NCBI GenBank assembly: GCA_021234155.1
Contig: JAJEKV010000065.1
Span: 7,711,333-7,775,332, forward strand
Reading direction: 5' to 3'
DNA: 64,000 nt
Source: Isoetes taiwanensis
Lineage: Eukaryota > Streptophyta > Lycopodiopsida > Isoetales > Isoetaceae
The first letter of the stretch is position 1; the number at the start of each line of letters is the position of its first letter. A program made the position numbers and the translations under genes. Below the pieces are notes generated by a model that searched no databases, was not told the DNA's origin, and saw nothing but the letters and a program-made list of their open reading frames with translations. Positions 47,327 to 61,430 of this stretch are shown here, in pieces.

Positions 47327-50300
47327 ATGATATCACAGGACAACTGGGCGGCTATCGATCATGGGTTGCGAAGATCGTTTTCTTGGACACCATCGCATGG
47401 GGCCAAAGGGTCCATACCTCCTTTTCCGCGTCCTGAGGATGTGAATGATATGCCTGGGCACATGAATTCTTTCATAGACAACCGGAATGCAAGTTCTTTC
47501 TTGGGCTCCTTTTCGGCTATATTTCAAAGTCGATGTACGTACATTAATCTTCTCTCTTCTTCATTTTCGGACAGATTTTATTCTTTGAACTGCAGCTCTC
47601 TACATATCAATAATGTGCATCCTGATCCGCCCAATGTCACTGTCTGTTCATCATTAATCTTAAATTCCTGGTAGTTAACACTGAGGATGACACTTGATAC
47701 AATGTTTCTCTACAAAAATGACAATGTCTGCTAGCTTCCAATTGTGCAGGCTCAAACAAACCAATCAACAATAGCATGACAGCATTGTACCGTTCTTCAT
47801 AATATCTTGCTGTTCAATTCAGAACTCTTTTGTTGCTTATCTACAATGTGATTTGTCAAATGTTATCCAGTTGTAGGGCCTGTCTGAAGCTGCATTTTCT
47901 GTTTAGAGGTTATTATTTGTCTTAGTTGCTAAAGATACCTGAAAAGAAAAATATTAAAAGCTTAGAAATTAATTTTCTTATTGCTTGTAATGCTTGAACA
48001 AGTCATGATCTAATGTATGGCTTACACTAGAGAAATCGTTTATGCAATTGCAGTGAAGTTTTCAGAAACAGAAGCTCACATCTCCCAATTTTCGGATGCT
48101 GTCGCAATTCAATGCAATGGAGAGTACGAAGGGGATGATGCATTTGAGCCTATTGAAGAGCTTGAATCGCGGACAATAGGCAATCTACTTCCCGATGATG
48201 AAGAAGAACTTCTGGGTGTTGGAGGTCCACATGATTATGACTACATTATTCCAGCTAACAATATCGAGGATGGTGATGATTTTGACCTTTTTAGCAGTGG
48301 TGGTGGTATGGAACTAGAAAGCGATGTCCATGATGCATTCAACATATTTATGAATTCTCGGAATGTGGATGGTGTATCTGGACGTGCATCTCAGCCTGGT
48401 AATTTAAGTGCACCAGCATCATTGGCAGGAGAGCACCCATATGGTGAACACCCTTCTAGGACTCTCTTTGTTCGGAACATAAACAGCAATGTGGAAGACA
48501 GCGAACTTAAGGCTCTGTTTGAGGTGTGAATTGATTGTTTCATATTCTGTAATCAAATTGTTTCATCTAGGACTTTCTAATCATCAGAAAATTCTTGGAT
48601 TTGATGTTTATGTGTATCATGGTTTTTCAAAACCTTTTCAAAAGTTTTAGTGCTAATAAGGTTTTTTTTTTTTCCGCAAAATTCAGCAATATGGTGCTAT
48701 TCGTACCCTGTATACAGCCTGCAAACATCGTGGCTTTGTGATGATTTCCTACTACGACATTCGAGCAGCCCGGAGTGCAATGCGTTCACTTCAGAACAAG
48801 CCTTTACGACGCCGTAAGCTTGATATTCATTTCTCTATACCAAAGGTATTAAACTGTTCATAGTTATCATTTTTTGTCATTGTTGCCATTCATCATTTCT
48901 TTATGACAATGTCAATAGAGTGTGTTAGGTCTGTCCCTATGGAAAATTTATATGCAATCAGCTTAACTATCATTAGCTGTGAAGTTTTAATAGCAAAACC
49001 TATGGTGTGTTGTCTACAAAGTTTCACAAATGTATAGCGCTAAGTTTATTTAATGTTCCAGGATAATCCTTCAGATAAGGATGTAAACCAGGGCACATTG
49101 GTTGTCTTCAATCTTGATGCATCAGTTACAAATGACGATCTACGCCAGATATTTGGTGTTTATGGGGAAGTCAAAGAGGTACATGGGAATTTGTTATCAG
49201 TTGCGAAAGTATTTTTCCGCCTAACTTTCAAGTTTAATTTTCTGCATCAGATACGGGAAACACCTCATAAACGACACCACAAGTTTATTGAATTCTATGA
49301 TGTCAGGGCAGCTGAAGCTGCTTTGCGTGCATTAAACAGGAGTGACATTGCAGGCAAACGTATTAAGCTGGAGCCCAGTCGGCCAGGAGGTGCTAGGCGC
49401 AGGTATATGCTATTCTGTTTGGATATTACTTTTATTTTGCATCTAATATGTACATGTGTGGACTTAATAGAATTCGCAGTCTGTACAAGTCAGCATGTAT
49501 ACTTGACATGAAAATAAAGTAAAAAGTGAAAGTAGACGTGAATCACATACATTAACATTGTACTTGAAGAAATGCAACCCCAAAACAGTTAAATCTGCTA
49601 TTAAAATCTATTGGTACAATAATTGCTCGCATCTGCATCAAGTTGGCTTGTTTAGTAGAAATATGCAGAAAGATGAGGTTGAGTGAATAAACTATGCTGC
49701 TTTAGTACTCACAAAAAGAAAACAAGCGGATGCGAAGGTCATACATATTTGCAGGATTTTTGTTTTCATAAATTGTGCCACTACCAGCAGCATATGAAAA
49801 CTGTTTTGTCCTGTGAGATGCAATAATTTACATACCCCTAAAACCAGTTTCAAAGGAAGGATGCTGTGGATTGTGTTGTACTGCATCGTCATGTCCAATT
49901 TCATCATTTAAATAATGCACAGCTACTCATTTTTGTAAAAGAAGCTATCTCAACAGTTTTTTTTTTTTGTCAGTTTAATGCAGCAGCTTAGTCAAGAACT
50001 GGAGCAGGAGGAAATGCGGTCTAGTCACCAGCAGTCTCCACCAGGTTAATATTTTATTCATGATGGTCAGATTGCAATATAAGGAGGCCGTCCACTGTGT
50101 CTTATTCAGTTTTGATTTCAGGGCATTCTTCTCAACTTGAAGTTAACAAGCTTGCTGATAACGCGTCCATTAGAGGCTTACCCCATCAACTATGTCATGG
50201 TGTTGCTTCATATGCCTCAAAACCCTTAAATGGAACCACTGTTGCTTTGCCTCAGAACACTTCTTCTTTGCAGCAACCTATGCCAATTGTGGATCATGGA

Positions 50301-52030
50301 CATAACATAAATATGTCGAAGGAATATGCTTTTGCCCATCTAAATCTGCATATGCAGCATCATCCACAATCTCATTATCCTCATTCGCTTCCAGATAACA
50401 GCAATGCTATTGCAAACTTGGCAGTACAGTATGGCCATTCTCCAAGTTCATTTCAAGCATTTAGGTCCCATGACAGGATCGAAATGGCTCATCGCAAAAG
50501 AGGCACTTGCATAGGGGAGATCTCTACATCTGAGAAAACGCCTGGATGTAAGACACTCACTTATTATGCCTAAAGAGTCTTTCTTTATTTCAATGTCACT
50601 CAGTTTTTTTCTGGTTGTGTGCAGCACTTCATCGTTCCCATCCAGAAAGTGTCCCAATATCTACACCCCAATTGTGGGCTGGTGTTGGACATTACCAGCC
50701 AAACCAAAGCTCTCCTGTTGTTTTTCCAAATCATACATTTGGAGGGCATATTCAATCTCATGCTCATGCTTTTCATGCAACCCATGGATGCCTTGTTTAT
50801 CCTTCATCGGATCTTCATGTTGGATCAGCTCCTTCTGCAGAACGTGCTATGTTGGAAAGACGATCTAACAACTACTTTGTTGACCCATCAGATGCTTCGG
50901 CATTATGGCCTGGCTCTCTTGGGACTCTGCGACTTGATGAAGCAAATGAAAACTTTGGCAATGGTTGCCATGGGCTGGTGAACCTTGGGATGCCTTTGTC
51001 AAGCAGTGGGAATGTAGATCATGCGGTGTCACAGAGTGTGGGTATCATGACCACTCAGCAAAGGAACCGCAGTTTCTCAACCATGATCAGTTCTGCCGAT
51101 GAACGTGGAAGAAATCGCAAAGGTGATACTGCTACCCTAGCCGATAACAAGAAACAGTATCAACTTGATTTGGATCGCATCCTTCATGGCGAGGATCTGC
51201 GCACAACTTTGATGGTTAAAAACATCCCTAATAAGTAAGGATGTTGAATTTGTTATGTAGGGTGCAGCTTCTTTTTCATGATACTGATTAACTATTGGAA
51301 CCAGATATACGTCAAAGATGCTACTGGCAGCAATTGATGAGCATCATCGTGGAACTTATGACTTCATTTACCTGCCTATTGACTTTAAGGTAGATTATAT
51401 ATACTTTCTCCATAAGTCATTTCATCTAATTCTATAGTCTACACATTCAAATTGATTCCTTCCCTCATTTGCAGAACAAATGCAACGTGGGCTATGCTTT
51501 TATTAATATGACAGAACCTTCTCACATTATCCCTTTCTACCAGGTATAGGTCTTTAGACTCAGAACCTCATGTTTATTACTACTACTAATGATGTATTTC
51601 CTGGATGCAGGCCTTCAATGGCAAGAAATGGGAAAAGTTCAATAGTGAGAAGGTTGCGTCTTTAGCATATGCTCGCATTCAAGGAAAAGCTGCCTTAATT
51701 GCACATTTTCAGAATTCAAGCTTGATGAACGAAGATAAAAGATGCAGGCCAATTCTTTTCCATTCGGAGGGGCCTAATGCAGGCGATCAGGTGAGTTGTC
51801 ATTAATTTTTATGTCCATATATTGAATACCTTGCTGACAGAGGGAACTGCTATTTTAACTAGGAACCATTTCCTGTTGGACCAAATGTACGGACTCGTAC
51901 CAACAGGGATAGGAGCACCCTGGGTGCTGTTAATGTGGAAAGCCCTTCAAGCAGCAGCAGCAGTACTGGTAGTATAAAGGATGAAAACGTTCATGAAGGT
52001 GCAGATTTTGATTCTGGAGCTGGGGGCTGA
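47327..52030 (+). CDS. Mei2-like RNA-binding protein (three RRM domains)
   Basis: Twelve exons splice to one frame of 904 codons plus TGA: 47327-47534, 48054-48523, 48687-48845, 49062-49178, 49251-49402, 49974-50044, 50122-50547, 50625-51234, 51305-51389, 51475-51543, 51611-51790, 51863-52030. The summed length, 2715, is divisible by three and every junction is GT-AG. RRM1 (about residues 206-279) has TLFVRNI and HRGFVMISYY. RRM2 (about 288-365) has TLVVFNLDA and HHKFIEFYD. The C-terminal Mei2-specific RRM3 (about 727-825) has TTLMVKNIPNKYT, YDFIYLPIDFKN, CNVGYAFINM and FNGKKWEKFNS. The order and length fit plant AML proteins (about 900 residues), which act in meiosis and vegetative development by binding RNA, rather than the shorter TEL proteins. 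Residues 70-200 are acidic. The C-terminus is Ser-rich. The start at 47327 (MISQDNWAAIDH) is the first ATG of that exon in frame with the rest; an upstream coding exon is possible. The gene looks intact. Confidence 0.92.
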
Positions 52031-52540
52031 ACCATTAGATTGGGTGTTCAAAAGCAGGCAATATAGCCTGCAACAGTTTTTTATTTTTTGGGTAGGAGAA
52101 AAGTTTCTACTCTATTTGAATAAGGTTTCTTCAGCAGCAGGGCGATGGGCTTCTGCGTTTTATAACAGATCATTGAATCAGATTAGTGAAAGCACTAAGC
52201 AATAATTTCAAGCTGGCATGGATCTGTACAAATTATGAGGATGAGAATTGTATGGAGAGCTTCCAAGATTTTTTGTTTTCCAAGACCAAGGACATGAGAA
52301 GATGTATAGGCGATTTAACAAGTCTGAGTCGACCTCATACTTAAAGTTTTGATCACATAATTAGTTCAGCCAAGTTTTGGTGGCTGAGCATTTTGTAGCA
52401 TTCATATGGGCAATTGTCCTATCAAGGCTCTTTAGCTGGTAATAAAGAGGTACACCACTTCTTTGGTGGATTAAATTTTTGTTGTAATATGACACATTTA
52501 TATAATTTTTTATCAAGCAATGAAAGTAAATGTGATTGTG
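52031..52540 (+). other. 3' UTR of the Mei2-like gene
   Basis: AATAAA lies at 52441-52446, about 410 bases after the stop, followed by T-rich sequence (TTGTTGTAATATGACAC...) typical of plant polyadenylation regions. AATGAA at about 52518 is an alternative signal. Confidence 0.5.
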
Positions 52541-52814
52541 CGTCTAATTTTTTATGAATTGAAATTCCAAAGCAAAAATCTGCTGCTTTGATATTTTCCT
52601 AAAGGATTACATTCATTGGACTTTTTAATCACATCTGGACTACGTAGATATGATGGTCACATTTCGGGTTCCTTTGGGGTCACATTTAGGGTTAGGGTGA
52701 AGTTTCAACTCCTCCTGAAATTGAACCCTAACGAAAGGAAATAACCATTTAGTGGCTTTGTTGCAGTTTAAGGACTACTTCATTTGCTGAAGCTTAGATG
52801 TAATGCATTGAAAA

Positions 52815-55410
52815 TTTTTTTATGCTTTACGGAGACCAATGGGCCTATGGGACCCAATATAGGAGCGCAACAGGCGTATTATTGCCCAGATTAAAAAAAC
52901 CCCTCTACCGAAGGGTTTTCGAGGGAAAAACCATGGTAGCAATAAGAGTGCTGACAAGCTGTACAAATATACATATGTATATGATCATTTTTTTCTCATC
53001 AAGTAGTTGTTCGGGGGCTCCTAGTGATCGCACCGAAGCCGTACTCAGTATCATGTGTAGTGGTTTATCGGGCCTCGTAGCTACCAGGATCTGATCATAT
53101 GCTGGGTAGCTCAGGAAAGTGCGACATTCATCCTCAATGGCTCTCATCTGGCAATATTGACAAAGCCTGTCTTGGCGTGGCTCCCCAATCCAACTGCCTA
53201 TCTCAATTCAGAGATGGGAGGCACCTGTGCGAATGGAGGTGATGAGCCTACGCTTTTCTCATAGGCAAATGTAAATGCAGGCAGCATTGTGGATCGCGAT
53301 CTAGCATGGGATTTATGTGCTGCTTGTAATATGCCATTTTGACATGCTCTAGGACCCTGGGGTCCCAAAGCTTACCGAGGAAACAAGTTTTAAAATAATG
53401 CCTCAGGCTGTCGCGATCGGCCTCTGTGTTCACCTGTATGCACCTCTGCTCCTGTACATTCTATCTGGCTAGCCACTGAGCTCTCTTGTCCTTCCAACAA
53501 GCCTTGAGCCGATGCGGCCCCATTGCCATGGTGTAAGCCAGGTTCGGGAGATGGGCATCGTCCATATTGATAACCTTTTGGAAATAGGCGATGTGTCTAT
53601 CAAGGGCTATCTCTGAAGAGATAAGAATCCTGTCCCATATAGTAGGATTTGATATGGGGCCGTGGATTTCACTTCGAGTGCCTGTGCTAAGAATGCCTTC
53701 TACACCTATTCTAAGTCATTGTAAGTCGCAAGGGACACCACTGGGCCCCTAGCTTCGACCTCGTACAAAAGAACGGGCTCCACCAGTACCCTGAACAAAT
53801 GTGACTGATGGCCCCAATCATAGAGCTATGCCCAGTGGCTGTTGTTCTGTATTACATAAAGCGCTTGGCCTGCTGTCACCTACAATCGAATGGATATGTC
53901 TCAACACAGTGTGGAAGAAAACTCCATTCCCAAATACTTATAGGTGGACGTCACCTCCACAATTTGCCCCCGATAGGTGAATGAAGGGGGCCTTGAGTGG
54001 CGTGAGGATGAGATGAGGACCACCTTAGCCTTGACCAGATTGATGCGCATATCTGTGGCCTGGCAGAATGCATCCAAGGCTTCTAGATGAAGCCAAGAGG
54101 TCGACATCATCCGTATATATGAGCTACCTGATGAGTTTCCTAAGAGCGATGACTTCCAATTGCAAAGAGTTGGATCTAGCCTCTTTGGATCCCCACCCCC
54201 AATCGTTAGCGAGGCATTTCCAACCGGGTCAATCTAGAGGCCAAACAATTGGGGAGAGAGGGCATCCATGGCGGACCCCGATGCTGTTGGCGAATGTTTG
54301 TCCTGTCGACTGCATTTGGTCGGAATAACTCTCATATAGCTTGTATACTGCATTTTGCACATCTACAGGGGTCCCCAATTGACACAATCTTGCCCATAGC
54401 TTTTCCCGTGGCACAATATAGGTAACAATACAGGTCTTGCTGGCGGTTCCTGCTGTCTTTAACCATAGTCCTCAACATGAAGATATGGTCAATGGTTGAA
54501 TGCCAGGGTCTAAAGCATGCTTGCATGAGGACCCACACATCTGTTGCCTCTGCCCATTTGGTCAACTGCTGCCCGAGAATGCCAGCTAACGACTTTGCAA
54601 ATACTGAACTGACCATGATTGTCTGGTAGTTGGCTGGACAGTGTGGATCTCCTGCCGTATAAATGGGAACAACCCTGCTTGTGGTTCATTGTCGGGGAAA
54701 ACCTTCATGCAGCACCCTATTGAACAGGGTAGTGAGGACCGGTACTATAGGCCGACCCACCCACTTGAACAATTCTGCTTGCATACCGCCCGGTGTCCTG
54801 CTGCTCTCCTATTGGCCAGATGTTGCAGACCCTGGCCAACATTATCCTTTGTGAGTTCTAACGTCGGATCATTCTGTGAAGTATGGGTGTTCGTATCCCC
54901 GGAGGATCATAGAGCTGCTGCAGGTATTGCAAGTTGTCCAACAATGATGTGCCCTGCAGGCTAGACTAGTTTTCGAAGCACCCTGCACCAAAAGGTTCTA
55001 GGATGACTAGTCCAGCAGGTAGAATATTTCCCCTTGATGCCGCGTGATGTACCATGCTTTCTTTGCTTTCAGGAAGGCACATTAATGTTTTGTGGCTTGT
55101 GGGCGCATAGCTAGATTTGCGATCTGGTGGAGCCTACGTTTGTATTCCTTACATTCAACAACAAACCACTAGTTACATGGGAAGGTTCGTGGCCTTTAAG
55201 ATCCTTCGTGTTTGGGTTCTCCCAAAACATGTTTGTGCTGCAATACCTAGTAGCTCAATCAGCTGGCCTGTCTGCTGCTCTAGCATGGAGGCCTGCAAAA
55301 TTCTTGTCAAGTCGTTTATGAGCATCCCGACGTAATCCCCGCTTGCTCGTTGTCCAATCGCAAGTGAGGTTGGCGAGGGGTTGCCATAGAGAGGCTTGGT
55401 CAAACCATCA
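52815..55410 (-). mobile_element. LINE-3: diverged relative of LINE-1, 5'-truncated
   Basis: Read on the - strand: near 55140-55000 WFVVECKEYKRRLHQIAN and CAFLKAKKAWYITRHQ match LINE-1 WFDAECKALKSQLR and KAFLKSKKHRYIAENQ. RT parts follow: ANYQTIMVSSVFAKSLAGIL and QACFRPWHSTIDHIFMLRT (54616-54480), GVRHGCPLSPIVW (54290-54230), MRINLVKAKVVL and YKYLGMEFS (54050-53910). The C-terminal knuckle AIEDECRTFLSYPAY is at 53140-53095. The end has the hairpin 52914-52932 and the terminal stem GGCC-CATT-GGTC (52834-52845), then a short AT tail. The catalytic YVDD region (about 54110-54200) is damaged. Same lineage as LINE-1 but much older. Confidence 0.8.
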
Positions 55411-55419
55411 GTTAATTGC

Positions 55420-57560
<2,141 letters not shown>

Positions 57561-57949
57561 CAAAGCATTCTGGCTGATAGCAAATGATCCAAAATAAAAT
57601 AAAACTTGTTCTTATTTTCATTTTTTTAGCACTGTGTATGTGGGTAAAAGCATATAGCTGGGGGTCATTTTTTATGTCAGCGACAGTAGGTGCTTAGGGG
57701 GTGCTTTAGGTGAGGGCCCTTTTTTTTTGATGGGTCGAAGAATTTGTGATGGGTTGAAGAATAGTGAAGAATGCGCGAAACATGTTTGACTCTCCCATCC
57801 GAATTGGGAAATTCGTTGGCCATGTCAGCGATCCGGCTGTAGGGGCTGATTCTCCCGCTCCAATTTGGCGGGCTGAAGCAGCTCCAAGCAAATTTTGAAA
57901 ATTAGATGGAAAATAGTTGGTTTACCAAAAACATTTTCGATGCAATTCA

Positions 57950-59125
57950 ATGGATTTGGTTGAAAGATCCGCTGCTGAATTTGCAGCACAGTTTGATGGC
58001 CAGGATCCAGAAGACCTTGCTGCTGCTCTTGATATTGATCTGGATGAATTCCTCCCAAACTTTGCTGTGCAGCATGAGGTTTCAAATCCACAGGATTTCA
58101 TGAAATTGTGGATCTATATGCATCTGCACCTGCAAATTTGGTACCTTCATCTCCAGTATATTTAGTTCCTGAAGCCTCTATCACATGCTCTGATGATTGC
58201 AAAAGCCTGTGCAATGGTGCATCCCCAAATACTGCATGTAGAAGAATTCTATCAGCCAGAAGGAGATTACAAAGGAAGAGAAAGAGAGAGCAAGAGAAAT
58301 TCGTCCTCGAAGCAAATAAAGGCAAAGAAAAACTCACCACCAGGCAGAAACAAAAATTGGCCAAGCAAATTGTTGATTTCACCAATAAGGTATGCCTTAA
58401 CTTGAATTTTGAGGATAGAAAAGAGGATTTTGCAAGAGCAGCAGAACAGCTTCCTGAATATGGTATCATAGGAAATAAAGAATTAAATGTTTACAAGCAT
58501 GTTGTTAACAATGTGAAGGAGACTCTTGCTGTCAAGAAACGTTGCAGGACTCAGGATATCAATCAAGCAAGGTCCTCCACCTTGATGATGGCTGTCATTG
58601 AATATAGCAATCGTGCTGCTGTTGCAAGGGTTCTAAACTTGAAAAGAAGGGTTGTATGTGCTGCTGTGGACAAGAGGAGATTGGCTGAGATTGGAGGACC
58701 CTGGTCCATGTTCAATAAGAAGTCTAGATCAGATAGGCTCTCCGATGAAGACCGAGAAAAGGTATATAACTTTTGGATCTCGGAAACCCGTGTCTCTCCT
58801 AATAAAAGGCAAGTCATCAAATTAAGGAGACATTTGAATGGGCAGAAAGTACCAAAGCCTTATAACTTGCATGCAATTCACTTCTTGGAAGAATCACAGG
58901 TACTTAATGCTTTCTTTGTTATGAAATTTGGATTTCATTCATCATAGATTGCTTTTTAAAATACAGATAATGTTTTATAAAAGATTCAAACGTGTATATC
59001 CATATATGAAGATAGGTTTGAGGTTGTTTGAAACCTTGAAGCCTAAATTTGTTAAAAGACTCAAAGATAGAGAGATGTGTTGCTGCATCTATCACATGAG
59101 AATGGAGTTCGTGAGAAGATCATAG
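57950..59125 (+). pseudogene. Broken gene of an unassigned family with a C-terminal CCCxYH motif
   Basis: ATG at 57950 gives MDLVERSAAEFAAQFDGQDP and an acidic N-terminus, then a frameshift near 58090. The second frame runs through VDLYASAPANLVP, a basic Arg/Lys-rich stretch (about 58250-58330), EDFARAAEQLPEYG, YSNRAAVARVLNLKRRVVCA (helix-turn-helix-like), SDEDREKVYNFWISETRVSP and NKRQVIKLRRHL to a donor at 58900. A second exon (58967-59125) has FYKRFKRVYPYMKIGLRLFE, LKPKFVKRLKDREMCCCIYH, then a stop. I believe this matches a family of long uncharacterised proteins (W...ETRVSPNKK and FE.LKP..VK.LK.R..CCC.YH) seen in several plants and invertebrates, but from memory only. The part that normally follows CCC.YH is missing, and gypsy pol sequence begins instead. 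It may be a dead transposase-like or host gene. Confidence 0.5.
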
Positions 59126-59559
59126 AAATTGCAGGTAAGGAAGTTGTTCCTATCATGCAATGTATGTCTAGTAAGCTGCTGCTCAAGTGCATAAAGAGCG
59201 AGCAGGTAGCCTATGTCTTCAAGCTTCAGATCGAAGAGCCCGAGTCAGAAGAAAGCAAGGAAGATAAGGTGCTCAGCAAATTACCAAAGCAGATAGCTAA
59301 GTTGGTAAAGGAGTTCCATGATCTCTTCCCTTGGGGGAGTGTGAGATAGATCAAGCAGGTGGCAAGCCGATGAGCCGTGCTTCGATGCAAACTAGCCCCG
59401 GGGATTACAGTGGGAGTATATACCATGTGAGTGTGAGATAGCACTCAAACGTACGGAAGGGGTTCTTTAGACCTTAAAAATTCAATCTCTAGTGATGAGG
59501 AAAAGACCTTATAAAAGCCGTATCTGAAGGGTTTTTATGGATGGCGATCCCTTATACAC

Positions 59560-60260
59560 TAAGTGCTAGAGCTAGCCGAGTTGAAGAAGCAATTGCGGGA
59601 GTTGCTTAGGGTTCATTAAACCTAGCGTCTCACCATTTGGGGCACCCATCTTTTTGTGAAGAAGAAAAAATGGCAGCTTGAGGATGTGCATAGATTACAG
59701 GCGACTAAACAAGCACACCATCAAGAATAAGTATGCACTCGAGGATCGGACGACGATGGATCGGCTCAAAGCGCGAAGGTTTTCTCCAAGATAGACACGA
59801 GGGGGGATACCATCAGATCGGGATTAAAGAAGAAGACGCCCACAAAACAAAGATTGAGGGACGGGTATGGGCATTACGAAGTTCACCGTAATGTTGTTCG
59901 GTTTGTCAAACGCCCCAAAGAACGTTCATGAGGCTTACGAATCGACATCTTTGGGGAGTTTTTGGATACTTTTTGTTATAGTATTCTTTGATGATATTCT
60001 AGTGTACAGCAAATCCCTGGAAGAACACGTACAATACCGTGAAAGTGCTCGAGAAGCTAAGAAGGCATCAGTTGTACGCTAAGTTGTCGAGGTGCCACTT
60101 CGCAACAGAGAGGGTAGAGTATCCGGGGCACGTGATCTCGAGAGGGGATTTCGACGGATCCCGCCAAGATCGGCGATCATACATTGGCGGCGCCGAAGAA
60201 CATCCACAGGTCGAAGCTTTCTCGCCCAGCGAGGGTATTATAGGAAGTTCGTGAAGAACT
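59560..60260 (+). pseudogene. Chromovirus reverse transcriptase (frameshifted)
   Basis: Pieces in changing frames: AELKKQLRELL, GTHLFVKKKKW, KVFSKIDTRGDTI (expected FSKIDLR.GYHQI), KFTVMLFGLSNAPK, then the intact catalytic IVFFDDILVYSKSLEEHVQY, KLRRHQLYAKLSRCHFATER, GHVISRG and GYYRKFVKNFAKK. Breaks are small and often coincide with places where CTG would be expected, for example GAC ACG AGG at 59794-59802 for GAC CTG AGG. Confidence 0.75.
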
Positions 60261-60288
60261 TTGCAAAAAAGTAGCCGCCCCCGATGAT

Positions 60289-60840
60289 TTGACGAGGGCG
60301 GATAAAGTAAAGGATTGGGCAGATCACTGGCAGAAGAAAGCCCAAGTAGGATTCGAGATGTTGAAGGAAGCTTTGACAACTGCCCCCGTCCTAACCCTGC
60401 CAGACCCCGAGAAGGACAAGCTTGTGGCGACGGATGCAAGTAAAATTGCCACAGGTGCAGTACTGATGCAGGAAGAGCAGGTAGTGGCTTATGACTCTCG
60501 GAAGATGAACGACGCCGAAACGCGCTACCCGACTCATGAGTTGCTTGCAGTTGTCAGAGCATTAAGAATTTGGAGGCACTACCTGTTGGGAAGGAAGTTC
60601 CAGCTGGATACGGATCATCAGAGCCTCCAATACGTGTTCACGCAACCACATCTCAACCTAAGGCAGCGAAGGTGGATGGAGTTCCTCGAAGAATATGATT
60701 TTGTTATAGTTTATAAGCCGGGGAAGCTCAATGTGGTAGCAGATGCGCTTTTAAGGCATCCTCTGACAACAAGAGTTCACTGCAACGCAATCTCAACGCT
60801 CACCAGCGAGTTCGGAAGACACTTGGCACAATCCTGTTTC
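60289..60840 (+). pseudogene. Chromovirus RNase H, fused to integrase C-terminus by deletion
   Basis: An open frame from 60289 runs through FEMLKEALTTAPVLTLPDP, KLVATDASKIATGAVLMQ with the catalytic D, VVAYDSRKMNDAETRYPTHE, LLAVVRALRIWRHYLLGRKF, DTDHQSLQYVFTQP and VYKPGKLNVVADALLRHP. All RNase H catalytic positions that I can see are kept. The frame passes directly into sequence encoding MLADMQQLVEEVRGYLLAAR, which belongs after the integrase core, at about 60835-60850. About 300 residues of integrase are therefore missing at this point. Confidence 0.8.
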
Positions 60841-60847
60841 GCAGCAA

Positions 60848-61430
60848 ATGTTGGCCGACATGCAGCAGCTGGTAGAAGAAGTCCGAGGATATCTTCTTGC
60901 AGCAAGGAGTCGACAAAAGAGCGTCGCCGAAAAGCACCGGATGGTCAGAGAGTTCGAGGTTGGCGACAACGTCTGGCTCAAGATCAAAGTGAAGCAAGAA
61001 AAGCTCCGCATCGGAAATTGTAAGAAGCTTGCTCCAAGGTGCGCTGGCCCCTTCAGAATAGCCAAGAGAGTAGGTAACCAGTCCTACAAGTTAGAGCTAC
61101 CAAAGACACCTAAAAATTCATAAAGTCTTCCACGGAGTTTCTTTGAAGAAGCATACTCCAAACTCGTAAGAAGTCTTGGACACGCCAACGTTGTTGGAAA
61201 TGACAGAAGAGCAGCTAGAGATAGTCCCAGACTTGATCCTTGATAAGGAGATCAAGAAGACAAGGAGATCAGAGTTTCTCCAATACTTGGTCAAGTGGAA
61301 ACACTTGCCGGTGGAAGACGCGGACGTGGTACTAGCGCAGGACACGATAAGGCGGTACCGCAGTTCATGGAGCAATGGGACGGCAAGGTCATCTCCGGTA
61401 ATCGGCTCGGGCATGTCGATTTACGTTTAG
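60848..61430 (+). pseudogene. Chromovirus integrase C-terminus (GPY/F) and chromodomain
   Basis: The frame 60848-61123 has AARSRQKSVAEKHR, FEVGDNVWLKIK, LAPRCAGPFRIAKRVGNQSY and KLELP, the GPF/Y module of gypsy integrases. After a frame change 61176-61430 has VPDLILDKEIKKTRRSEFLQ, then YLVKWKHLPVEDADVV, the chromodomain core (YLVKWK.LP...A.W), which directs integration into silent chromatin. The W after EDA is lost: GCGGACGTGG stands where an ACCTGG would be expected. The last 25 codons are frameshifted. Confidence 0.8.
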
